The position numbers were made by a program, and so were the translations under genes. The notes below the pieces were generated by a model that saw only the letters and a list, made by a program, of their open reading frames with translations, had not been told where the DNA came from and made no database searches. 64,000 nucleotides of DNA from an alpha proteobacterium BAL199. GTDB lineage: Bacteria; Pseudomonadota; Alphaproteobacteria; Thalassobaculales; Thalassobaculaceae. Location: the NCBI GenBank assembly GCA_000171835.1, contig ABHC01000002.1, forward strand, positions 248,001 through 312,000, in the 5' to 3' direction. Below, in pieces: positions 16,780 to 26,309 of this stretch; the stretch's first letter is position 1; the number at the start of each line of letters is the position of its first letter.

Positions 16780-17967
16780 TCAGGTCCTCGGAATTTTCGT
16801 TTCGGCACCGGCGGCCTCGGCCGAAACGTAGCCGGCGTAGACCGTCGCGATAGTGTCGGCCGCCAGTTCGGAATCACTTTCCACAGGATCGCCATAGGCG
16901 ACACTGCGGTAGAACGCCTCGATCTCCTGTGGGAAGCCGTTCAGGTGGTCTTCGTCCGGCGCGGTCGGGGCCCAGCCCTGCTTGGTGCCGAGCTTCTCGA
17001 CCAGGTAGACGTCCTTGAACACCTCTTCGACCGGGTTGTAGGTCTGCATCGAGTTGTTCGGGTTGATGTTGCAGACGGCGCGATGGTTGTTGGCGATCAC
17101 CTCGAGCCGGTTCTTGATGCCGCCCATGATGATCTCGGATGCGAATACCGTCGCGAGAGTGCCGTCCTCGAACGTGACGTGCAGCATCGCGACATCCTCG
17201 ATGTCGTGATAGTCGGTCCGCAGATGCCCCGCGTCCTGGTAGCCGGGCAGGCGGGTCAATTCGTGGATGCGGGCGCTGATGGTTGCCGGGCGAATCGGCT
17301 TGCCGTTGCGCACGCGGCCCTCGACCCGCTTCAGGTACAGCACCGCGCTGAGCGGATGGCAGCCCTTGCCGACCATCGAGCCACCGCCGGCGAACTTCCA
17401 GTAGCCATAGGCCGGTGAATGCGATCCGGAATGCCCCTGTTCGCCATGCATCCACAGGATCTGAGCGCCGGTCTTCTCGATGATGTCGCGCTCCTTCTGG
17501 ACCGACGGTGCATAGATCCAGTTCTCCGAGTACAGGACCTTGGCGGTGGACTTGGCCTCGGCCTCGAGGATCCGCCTGACGCTGCCCATGGCGGCGTCGA
17601 GCGCCTGCTGCTTGGGATAGCCGCGACCGTCGAAGCCGTCGGAGCCGTCGCCGAAGAACCCGGTGAACGGCTTCTCCACGATCGGCCACACGCCGCGTGA
17701 CAGGGCGGCGACCGCAACCGCCTCATGGGTGACCGGCGGAGTGCAGACATGCACCACATCTACCTGGTCGAGCAGGGAATCGAGATCGTCGAACACCGTG
17801 AGGCCGAGCGGCTTGGCGAACGCCTCGGCGCTGTCGCGCGTACGGGACGCCACGCCGACCACGTCGGGCTCGGTACCGAACACCCGCTCGATTGCCTGGT
17901 AGTGGAACTTGGCGGCGAACCGCGATCCGACGATTCCGGCCCGTACCCGTTTCTTTTGGCGTTTCAT
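16780..17967 (-). CDS. Gfo/Idh/MocA family oxidoreductase
   Basis: The 395-residue product begins with an NAD(P)-binding Rossmann fold (AGIVGSRFAAKFHYQAI, about 9-25) and has the family hallmark EKP at about 99-101 (IVEKPFTGF). The C-terminal half is the substrate-binding alpha/beta domain. Such enzymes oxidise or reduce sugars, inositols and related polyols. The ATG at 17967 has a GGGGGAT site and fits the domain start; the upstream extension to 18021 was rejected. An unusual insert follows the EKP motif (Gly/Asp-rich, about 102-115). Substrate unknown. Confidence 0.85.
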   Translation of the reverse strand: MKRQKKRVRAGIVGSRFAAKFHYQAIERVFGTEPDVVGVASRTRDSAEAFAKPLGLTVFDDLDSLLDQVDVVHVCTPPVTHEAVAVAALSRGVWPIVEKPFTGFFGDGSDGFDGRGYPKQQALDAAMGSVRRILEAEAKSTAKVLYSENWIYAPSVQKERDIIEKTGAQILWMHGEQGHSGSHSPAYGYWKFAGGGSMVGKGCHPLSAVLYLKRVEGRVRNGKPIRPATISARIHELTRLPGYQDAGHLRTDYHDIEDVAMLHVTFEDGTLATVFASEIIMGGIKNRLEVIANNHRAVCNINPNNSMQTYNPVEEVFKDVYLVEKLGTKQGWAPTAPDEDHLNGFPQEIEAFYRSVAYGDPVESDSELAADTIATVYAGYVSAEAAGAETKIPRT

Positions 17968-18066
17968 CGCATCCCCCGATTTGCACGGCAGCACCGTGCC
18001 GCCAGTGGCGGGTTTGGGCAAGGTTCGCTATAGCGTCGAACGAACTTTGACCGACCGAGCGGCACC

Positions 18067-18684
18067 GTGCTCATCCATACCGCGCGCTTCGTGATCCGCG
18101 ATTTCGACGAATCCGACCGTGCGGAGTTCGTCGGCTATCAGCGCGATGCACGCTATCGTCACCTCTATGATCTTCCGGATGACGGTGGGCAGCGGGCGGG
18201 CGAATTGTTCGACCGGTTCGCCGCCTGGAAGCGAGAGCTGCCGCGCCGCAATGTCCAGGTCGGAATTTTCGACCGCGTCTCCGGCCGGCTGTGCGGGTGC
18301 TGCGGGCTTCGTCAGAGCGATGTGCCGGCCGGCACCGCCACTTTTGGCATCGAACTGACGCCCGACGACTGGGGACGCTACCGGTTGGCGGTCGAAGTCG
18401 CCGCAGCGCTGATCGACTATGGGTTCTCGGAACTGGCGCTGGACCGGATCATCGGCGATACCGCGAGCGGCAATCGGCGGGTCGAGAAGCTGGCACGATG
18501 GTTCGGGGCGACCATCGTCGCGCGTCGCGACGGGCCGGATTGGATGGTTGCGCGAGGGTGGGTGGAAGTCGACTGGGCCTTGCCACGTACGGCGTGGGCC
18601 GGCTTGCGGAAGAAACGCAACCGAGCCAATGCGTCCGGCGATACATCCAATCCATCTCAAGAAGCGAACTCAGTGCTTGATTGA
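18067..18684 (+). CDS. GNAT family N-acetyltransferase (RimJ/RimL type)
   Basis: The 205-residue product begins TARFVIRDFDESDRAEFVGY, typical of the Acetyltransf_3 (RimJ/RimL-like) subgroup, and ends its fold with the FSELALDRIIGDTASGNRRVEKL segment that carries the conserved Asn of beta-strand 5. It should transfer acetyl from acetyl-CoA to an amino group of a protein terminus or small molecule. The start is a GTG. The last 35 residues form a basic, low-complexity tail beyond the domain. Confidence 0.82.
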   Translation: MLIHTARFVIRDFDESDRAEFVGYQRDARYRHLYDLPDDGGQRAGELFDRFAAWKRELPRRNVQVGIFDRVSGRLCGCCGLRQSDVPAGTATFGIELTPDDWGRYRLAVEVAAALIDYGFSELALDRIIGDTASGNRRVEKLARWFGATIVARRDGPDWMVARGWVEVDWALPRTAWAGLRKKRNRANASGDTSNPSQEANSVLD

Positions 18685-18726
18685 GCGTCTTTGGAAGGCT
18701 AGGAATTCCGCGACTTTGAAAGGTCT

Positions 18727-18803
18727 CGGGGTGTAGCGCAGCCTGGTAGCGCATCTGCTTTGGGAGCAGAGGGCCGGCGGTTCGAATCCGTCCACCCCGA
18801 CCA
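18727..18803 (+). tRNA. tRNA-Pro (anticodon TGG)
   Basis: The 77-base cloverleaf has a CGGGGTG acceptor strand pairing with CACCCCG, a D-arm GCGCAGCCTGGTAGCGC, the anticodon loop TTTGGGA with TGG in the centre, a T-loop GGTTCGAATCC and an encoded CCA end. The gene lies between the acetyltransferase and the complex I subunit gene. Confidence 0.97.
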
Positions 18804-18863
18804 TTTCAACCCGGCCGGGCGTGGCGATACGCCATCCGAGGTAGGCACAGGAGAGCGGCGATC

Positions 18864-19169
18864 ATGCAGGTGCGTATCTACAAGCCGGCCAAGAACGCCA
18901 TGCAGTCGGGTCGGGCCAAGACCAAACACTGGGTGCTGGAGTATCGCGCCGAGACCGCGCGGATCCCGGAGCCGCTGATGGGCTGGGTGTCCTCGGGCGA
19001 CACCACCAACCAAGTGCGGATCCCGTTCGATACGCGCGAGGAGGCGGTGACGTTCGCCAAGCGGCACGGCTTCGCCTATTCGGTGGTGGAGCCGCACGAG
19101 CGCGCGCCGAGACCGAAGGCCTACGCCGACAATTTCGCGTTCAACCGCAAGATCAACTGGACTCACTGA
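18864..19169 (+). CDS. NDUFS4-type accessory subunit of respiratory complex I
   Basis: The 101-residue product is an ETC complex I subunit conserved-region protein, the bacterial counterpart of mitochondrial NDUFS4 (18 kDa subunit). The conserved core includes ARIYKPAK-like VRIYKPAKNAMQSGRAKTKH, then PEPLMGWVSSGDTTNQVRI and a C-terminal YADNFAFNRKINWTH. In Paracoccus and mitochondria this subunit stabilises the NADH-oxidising arm. Such supernumerary subunits occur mainly in Alphaproteobacteria and mitochondria, which supports the taxonomic guess. It is flanked by tRNA-Pro and tRNA-Arg; the main nuo operon is not in the window. Confidence 0.93.
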   Translation: MQVRIYKPAKNAMQSGRAKTKHWVLEYRAETARIPEPLMGWVSSGDTTNQVRIPFDTREEAVTFAKRHGFAYSVVEPHERAPRPKAYADNFAFNRKINWTH

Positions 19170-19201
19170 GGGCCGTCGTTCCGGCCCGCAATTTGAAACG
19201 G

Positions 19202-19278
19202 GCGCCCATAGCTCAACTGGATAGAGCACCCGCCTTCTAAGCGGGCGGTTCGAGGTTCGAGTCCTCGTGGGCGCGCCA
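19202..19278 (+). tRNA. tRNA-Arg (anticodon TCT)
   Basis: The 77-base cloverleaf has a GCGCCCA acceptor strand pairing with TGGGCGC, D-arm AGCTCAACTGGATAGAGC, anticodon stem CCCGC/GCGGG around CTTCTAA (anticodon TCT), a T-arm with GGTTCGAGTCC and an encoded CCA. It reads the rare AGA/AGG arginine codons. Confidence 0.97.
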
Positions 19279-19310
19279 CTCCCTCCGGGCAGTTCGATCG
19301 TCAGGCAGCG

Positions 19311-20456
19311 TCAGTTGCGTGCCTTGGCGACGACCTCGATCCATCTACCGTCGAAGTCATGGGATTCGACGATCTCGAAATCCTTCATGAATTCATACTG
19401 TTCTGCGGGCAGGACCATGGTGTCTGCCTCCGGGGTCGTCATGTGCTCGTTTCGGTTGACGTGGTAGAGGCTGCGGACGCCCAACGTCTTCATGACGCCG
19501 CCATAGAACAGATGATTGCGCTGGTCCATGTGCTGGAAGCTCATGGTATTGACCGCCAAGTCGACCCGTAGGGGAAGCGATCGAAGGCGCCAGGGCGGAA
19601 CAACGACAGCTCGGTGTCCGGCCGATAGCGTATCATCGTCCTGCCACAGTCCAGTCACTGCATCGCCGTACAACGAGGTCAGATACGTGTGGGTCAGCAC
19701 CATGTTCACCGGCAGGTCACTGAGCAAATAAGTGACATCCGGCCGGATCGCCATCAGGCGTGACGCGAGGCATCCGAAGCCTCCGCCGATCTCAAGCACA
19801 ACGCCGTTCTTCGGAATCAAGGACATGATCCGGCACGCATAATACGAAGCGTTCAGGCTCTTGCCGGTGACCGTTCCGACTCCCGGAAGTTCCAGAACTC
19901 TCGCGCCAAATCTATCGTCGTCGATGATGGCCGAATCGTACCAGTTGATGCCAGACCCCTGCCTGCGAAACAAACGGCTGATGAGGCCGGCGTACTGCCC
20001 CCAGGCCAGCGGCGTGTAACGCGCCCGGTCGGCGTCACTGTACGGCGGGTAGAACTGGTTGAAGTCCAGCGGCGGAAATCCCTCCGGGCGGTCCGGCGCG
20101 GTTTGCGTGCCGCTGGAAACCTCCGAACTTCGAAACCTGGCAAGGTGCTCTCGTGTCAAAGGAAAGCGGTATTTGCTGTCCTCGACCCGCGATGGCGTCC
20201 AGCCTTCCCAGGATCTCGTCTGCATTTGATCCAGGAGTTGGCGGTAGCGTGCTTCCGCTGCTTCGAGGTCGACAGGGTGCTGCGCGAGCGGCGGAACCTG
20301 CTGTTGCCTTCGCGGTGTGCGCGTTTGAAGCTCGTGTGCACGGCCATTGGTCTTCAGCAGCAGCAGGAAGTTGTTCCACAACCGTCGGGACTTGGGCTCG
20401 ATCATGCAGGCCCGATGGGCTGCCCGAATCGCGGAGTCAGGGTCACGCTCGGCCAT
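19311..20456 (-). pseudogene. sugar O-methyltransferase-like gene, 5' end displaced by an IS630 insertion
   Basis: The 381-codon remnant encodes an N-terminal TPR-like helix pair (about 1-40), a linker, and a SAM-dependent methyltransferase domain with GVVLEIGGGFGCLASRLMA (about 218-236). It resembles the putative sugar O-methyltransferase family. The ATG at 20456 lies only three bases from the IS element. Removing the IS restores one continuous frame with 27 codons at 21613-21694 plus the two junction codons, giving a 410-residue protein. The remnant keeps the whole methyltransferase domain and an ATG, so it could still make a slightly shortened enzyme if transcribed. It no longer has its original promoter region. 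Natural role unknown; polysaccharide or lipid-sugar modification is an inference. Confidence 0.75.
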
Positions 20457-20461
20457 CGCTA

Positions 20462-20479
20462 GTGGATAAAATCCGACAT
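20462..20479 (+). repeat. left terminal inverted repeat of the IS630 element
   Basis: The sequence GTGGATAAAATCCGACAT matches the reverse complement of the right end at 15 of 18 positions (differences at 8, 14 and 18). A subterminal palindrome GAATCC/GGATTC follows at 20482-20499, possibly an additional transposase or host binding site. Confidence 0.88.
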
Positions 20480-20530
20480 TAGAATCCCGCTCAGGATTCC
20501 CGCGGGTTCGGTGGCGTGCGAGTCTGGGGC

Positions 20531-21613
20531 ATGCGCACCGGGATCAGCTTCACCGTCAGTACCGCCGATCGCGCCCGCCTGGAGGCGATCGTGGCGGACC
20601 GCAACAGCCCGCAAAAGCACGTCTGGCGCTGCCGGATCGTGCTGCTCACCGCCGCGGGCCTGGGCACCAACGCGATCATGCGCGAGGCCGGGGTCGCCAA
20701 GACGGCGGTCTGGCGCTGGCAGGAGCGCTTCGCCGCCGAAGGCGTGGACGGGCTGCTGCGGGACAAGACGCGCCCGTCGCGGATCCCGCCGCTGGACCCC
20801 TCGGTGGCCGAGCGCGTCGTCGCCCTGACCCTGACCGATCCGCCCGGCGAGACGACCCACTGGACCGCCGCAACGATGGCGGCACAGACCGGCATCTCGG
20901 TTAGTTCGGTGCAGCGGATCTGGCGTGCTCACGGTTTGGCCCCGCATCGGATCCGGCAGTTCAAGCTCTCGAACGACCCGGAGTTCGTGACCAAGCTGCG
21001 CGACGTGGTCGGGCTCTATGTCGACCCGCCGGCCCACGCCATCGTGCTCAGCGTCGACGAGAAGAGCCAGATCCAGGCGCTCGACCGCACCCAGCCCGGC
21101 CTGCCGCTGAAGAAGGGCCGCGCCGGCACCATGACCCACGACTACAAGCGCCATGGCACCACCACCTTGTTCGCTGCCCTCAACGTGCTCGACGGCACCG
21201 TCATCGGCCGCAACATGCAGCGTCACCGCCACCAGGAGTTCATCCGCTTCCTCAACCACATCGAGGCCCAGGTTCCGGCCGGCAAGGTGATCCACGCCGT
21301 CCTCGACAACTACGCCGCCCACAAGCACCCCAAGGTCCGCGCCTGGCTGCACCGCCATCCCCGCTGGACCTTCCACTTCGTGCCGACCTCATGTTCCTGG
21401 CTCAACGCCGTCGAAGGCTTCTTCGCCAGGCTCGCCAAGCGCCGCCTCAAGCGCGGCGTCTTCCGCTCTGTCGCCGACCTCCAGGCCGCCATCAACCGCT
21501 TCCTCGACGAGCACAACGCCTCAGATCCGAAGCCCTTCAACTGGACAGCCGATCCCGACAAAATCATCGCCGCCGTCAGGCGTGGGCACCAAGTGTTGGA
21601 TTCTATCCACTAG
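20531..21613 (+). CDS. IS630 family transposase
   Basis: The product of about 360 residues has N-terminal helix-turn-helix regions (AIMREAGVAKTAVWRWQERF and a second around TGISVSSVQRIWRAHG) and a C-terminal DDE catalytic core. Catalytic acids are visible in LSVDEKSQIQA, VLDNYAAHKHP and SWLNAVEGFFARLAKRRLK. The frame is complete, so the element may be active. An in-frame GTG at 20516 is an alternative start. The stop codon TAG lies across the element boundary: TA is the duplicated target and G is host sequence. Confidence 0.92.
   Translation: MRTGISFTVSTADRARLEAIVADRNSPQKHVWRCRIVLLTAAGLGTNAIMREAGVAKTAVWRWQERFAAEGVDGLLRDKTRPSRIPPLDPSVAERVVALTLTDPPGETTHWTAATMAAQTGISVSSVQRIWRAHGLAPHRIRQFKLSNDPEFVTKLRDVVGLYVDPPAHAIVLSVDEKSQIQALDRTQPGLPLKKGRAGTMTHDYKRHGTTTLFAALNVLDGTVIGRNMQRHRHQEFIRFLNHIEAQVPAGKVIHAVLDNYAAHKHPKVRAWLHRHPRWTFHFVPTSCSWLNAVEGFFARLAKRRLKRGVFRSVADLQAAINRFLDEHNASDPKPFNWTADPDKIIAAVRRGHQVLDSIH
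21593..21610 (-). repeat. right terminal inverted repeat of the IS630 element
   Basis: Read on the minus strand the end is GTGGATAGAATCCAACAC, the partner of the left end. It overlaps the last codons of the transposase gene, so coding and end recognition share the same bases. Confidence 0.88.
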
Positions 21614-21694
21614 GACATCGGCGTCGTAACCGGCCCATTGGGCCGGCGCCTCTACGATCGAGCGGCGGTGGTGATCGGCGGGAACCTCGGGCAT
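21613..21694 (-). pseudogene. detached 5' fragment of the O-methyltransferase-like gene
   Basis: An ATG at 21694 opens 27 codons (beginning MPEVPADHHRRS and ending AGYDADV) that run into the right end of the IS630 element. Without the IS the frame continues through LA into the ATG at 20456. The fragment supplies the start codon and the first helix of the TPR-like region. It lies 82 bases downstream of the EamA gene on the same strand, so the intact gene may once have been expressed with it. Confidence 0.75.
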
Positions 21695-21776
21695 CTGGCT
21701 GATCGTCCGTTTTGTAGGAAGAACGTCTCTCGCACGGCGGGCCTGCCGAGCGCAACCGGCGGATGGAGGAGAAGTC

Positions 21777-22691
21777 CTACGATCGCTTCGCAATGATCTC
21801 ACGGCGCCAGATGTACAGGCCGCTGCCGATCACGATGGCCGAGCCCAGCCAGATCGTCGGGCCCGGAAGGTCGCCCCACACCAATGCCCCGAGCAGCAAC
21901 GCCCAGACCAGGCTGGTGTACTTGAACGGGCCCACCAGTCCGACTTCACCGAGACGAAGCGCCTCGATCATCATGGCCTGGGCGATCCCGACAAGAGCCG
22001 CCGTGAGCACGAACAGCCCGGCATCCTCCCAACGCAGCGCCACCCAACCGAACGGCATGGTCATCAGTCCCGCCAGAGCCACCACCGAGGTCGAGACCAC
22101 CAGGATCGCCAGTGTCGACTCGCCACCGGTGCCCATGCGTCGGGTAACCACGTCGCGGAGCGCCCCGATCAGGGCGGCGCCCAGCGGGATCAGGGCAACC
22201 AGCCGGACCATATCGGGAGTCGGGCGCACCATCACGATGACGCCGGCAAACCCAACGGCGACCGCCGTCCAGCGGCGCCAGCCGACCCGTTCACCCAGCA
22301 GCAGGGCGGCCAGCATCGTCCCGAAGATCGGCCCGGCGAACGAAATCGCGATGGCGTCGGCGATCGGCATCAATGACAGCGATGTCACGAACAGAAAGGT
22401 CGAGGCCGCCATCAGCGCACCGCGGCCGAGATGCGGCCGCCAATCGTGGACCCGCAGTTCCGCCGTGCGGCCCCGGGCAACCGCCCAGCCGATCGCCAGC
22501 ATCACCACCAGCGCACCGCGGACCGCCAGTACCTCGCCGACCGGCAGCCGCTGCGTCAGCCATTTGGCGATGGCATCGTTGACGGTGAGCACGGCCATCG
22601 CCGCCACCATCAGCAGAATCGCGCGCGTCGACCGGCCGGCCGCCGCGGCTGGATTGTCGGGGGTGGAATGGGAGGTGGTGCCGGAAAGCAT
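21777..22691 (-). CDS. EamA (DMT superfamily) transporter
   Basis: The 304-residue inner-membrane protein has ten predicted helices in two homologous EamA halves (about 18-150 and 160-295). It resembles RhaT/YdcZ-like small-metabolite exporters, for example WLTQRLPVGEVLAVRGALVV in the first half and GEVGLVGPFKYTSLVWALLL in the second. Substrate unknown; drug, amino acid or metabolite efflux are all known in the family. The divergent ABC-F gene starts 77 bases away. Confidence 0.88.
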   Translation of the reverse strand: MLSGTTSHSTPDNPAAAAGRSTRAILLMVAAMAVLTVNDAIAKWLTQRLPVGEVLAVRGALVVMLAIGWAVARGRTAELRVHDWRPHLGRGALMAASTFLFVTSLSLMPIADAIAISFAGPIFGTMLAALLLGERVGWRRWTAVAVGFAGVIVMVRPTPDMVRLVALIPLGAALIGALRDVVTRRMGTGGESTLAILVVSTSVVALAGLMTMPFGWVALRWEDAGLFVLTAALVGIAQAMMIEALRLGEVGLVGPFKYTSLVWALLLGALVWGDLPGPTIWLGSAIVIGSGLYIWRREIIAKRS

Positions 22692-22767
22692 CAGCCCGTC
22701 ATACGCCGTGACGATAGGTCAGGGAAGCTGTTGGACGCGTTGATGTCCCGGTGCTATCACCGCCGCC

Positions 22768-24660
<1,893 letters not shown>

Positions 24661-24695
24661 ACCGAGACGGACCTACACCCGGGAGGAAAACACCG

Positions 24696-26297
24696 ATGGC
24701 CAAGACGATCGACGCGCAAACCCTGCACGCGCGACTGGAGGGGCCGGAGGAGATCGCGCTGATCGACGTGCGGGAGCAGGCGCCTTACGCTGCGTCGCAT
24801 CCGATCCTGGCCGCCAATATCCCGCTTGGCCGACTGGAACTGGTGATTGGCGACCGGGTTCCGCGCCGCTCGACCCCGATCGTCGTCGAGGACGGCGGGG
24901 AGGGGTTGGCGCAGGTTGCGGCAGCTAAACTCGAAGGCTTCGGCTACACCGACATCTCGGTCCTGAAGGGCGGAACACCGGCTTGGGCGGCGGCTGGGCT
25001 GGAGCTGTTCAGCGGCATGCACGTACCGTCCAAGGCGTTTGGCGAGTTCGTCGAGCACGCCTACGGCACGCCGTCGGTATCGGCCGACGAGTTGAAGGGA
25101 ATCATGGATTCTGGCCGCAAGCTGGTGGTCCTCGACTCCCGTCCGATGGACGAGTTCAAGGTGATGAACATCCCGACCGGCATCGACGTGCCGGGGGCTG
25201 AACTGGTCTACCGCCTGGAGACCGTGGCACCGGATCCGGACACACTGGTGGTGGTGAATTGCGCGGGGCGGACCCGCTCGATCATTGGTGCCCAGTCGCT
25301 GATCAACGCCGGCGTGCCGAACGAAGTCGTGGCACTGCGCAACGGCACGATGGGGTGGCATCTGTCCGGTTACCAATTGGAGCATGGCCAAGCGCGATCG
25401 GCGTCGGAGCCGAGTGCAGCGGCGCTGGAGGCAGCTAAGGCTCGCGCGGCGGCGGCGGCTGGGCGGTTCGGCGCGCGCACCGTGGATGCCGCAACTCTCG
25501 ACGCCTGGCGCGCGGAGCGTGATCGCCGGACGCTGGCGATCCTCGACGTCCGTACCATCGAGGAATTCGAGGCGTCGCGGATCGCCGATTCCCGCCACGC
25601 GCCGGGCGGTCAGTTGGTCCAGGGAACCGACCTCTACCTCATGGTGCGCAATTCCCGGGTCGTGCTGGTCGACGACAAGCGGGTGCGGGCCGACATGACC
25701 GCGAGTTGGCTGGCCCAACTCGGTTGGTCGGATGTGTATGTGCTGGACAGCGGCCTGGATGGCCAGGCGTTGGTATCCGGTGCCTATGAGCCACCGGTAC
25801 TGGGCGCCGATGCCCTACCGTCGGTCGCTTCGATCGCACCGGCGGAAGCCAAGCGGCGGATGGATGCCGGAACGGCGGTCATGCTCGATCTGGCACGTGG
25901 ACTGGACTACCGGGACTCGCATCCCGAAGGGGCGTGGTGGGCGTCGCGGACGACCATTGCCAGCAACCTGTCGAAGATCCCGGCCGGTGCTGCGCTCATC
26001 CTGGCGGCGCCCGAGGACATGCTGGCCCGGCTGACGGCAGCCGACCTGTCGGACAGCGGCCGCGAGGTGCTGTTGCTGGAAGGCGGGCGAAGCGCCTGGA
26101 GTGCTGCCGGATTGGCGATGCAGAGCGGGATGACGGCGCTGCTATCAGAGCCGCAGGACGCCTATCTGCGTCCCTACGACCGGACCAATCGCGCCGAGAT
26201 CGAGAAGGCGATGAACGCCTATCTGGATTGGGAAGTGGCGCTGGTCGAACAGATCAAGAAAGCCGGCGGACTGGCGTTCAAGCACTATCCAGCCTGA
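24696..26297 (+). CDS. four-domain rhodanese-like protein
   Basis: The 533-residue cytoplasmic protein has four rhodanese-like repeats: about 1-110, 125-230, 260-360 and 375-475, then a C-terminal helical tail. Only repeat 2 keeps a complete active-site loop, with C189 in NCAGRTRSIIG. In repeat 1 the loop reads VVEDGGEG, in repeat 3 LVDDKRVR and in repeat 4 LAAPEDML, all without cysteine. Active rhodaneses move sulfane sulfur between donors and acceptors. A GGGAGGAAAA site supports the ATG at 24696. It follows the ABC-F gene by 35 bases and ends 12 bases from the convergent HD-GYP gene. Confidence 0.88.
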   Translation: MAKTIDAQTLHARLEGPEEIALIDVREQAPYAASHPILAANIPLGRLELVIGDRVPRRSTPIVVEDGGEGLAQVAAAKLEGFGYTDISVLKGGTPAWAAAGLELFSGMHVPSKAFGEFVEHAYGTPSVSADELKGIMDSGRKLVVLDSRPMDEFKVMNIPTGIDVPGAELVYRLETVAPDPDTLVVVNCAGRTRSIIGAQSLINAGVPNEVVALRNGTMGWHLSGYQLEHGQARSASEPSAAALEAAKARAAAAAGRFGARTVDAATLDAWRAERDRRTLAILDVRTIEEFEASRIADSRHAPGGQLVQGTDLYLMVRNSRVVLVDDKRVRADMTASWLAQLGWSDVYVLDSGLDGQALVSGAYEPPVLGADALPSVASIAPAEAKRRMDAGTAVMLDLARGLDYRDSHPEGAWWASRTTIASNLSKIPAGAALILAAPEDMLARLTAADLSDSGREVLLLEGGRSAWSAAGLAMQSGMTALLSEPQDAYLRPYDRTNRAEIEKAMNAYLDWEVALVEQIKKAGGLAFKHYPA

Positions 26298-26309
26298 GGC
26301 GAAACCGAA

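Larger units (their letters stand above)
20460..21612 (+). mobile_element. IS630-family insertion sequence with TA target duplication
   Basis: A single transposase gene is bounded by imperfect 18-base terminal inverted repeats (20462-20479 and 21593-21610, 15 of 18 matching) beginning GTGGATA. The element is flanked on both sides by TA (20460-20461 and 21611-21612), the usual duplication of the Tc1/mariner-IS630 superfamily. The wider target before insertion reads CTAG. The element is about 1.15 kb and appears intact. It interrupts the O-methyltransferase-like gene. Confidence 0.92.
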
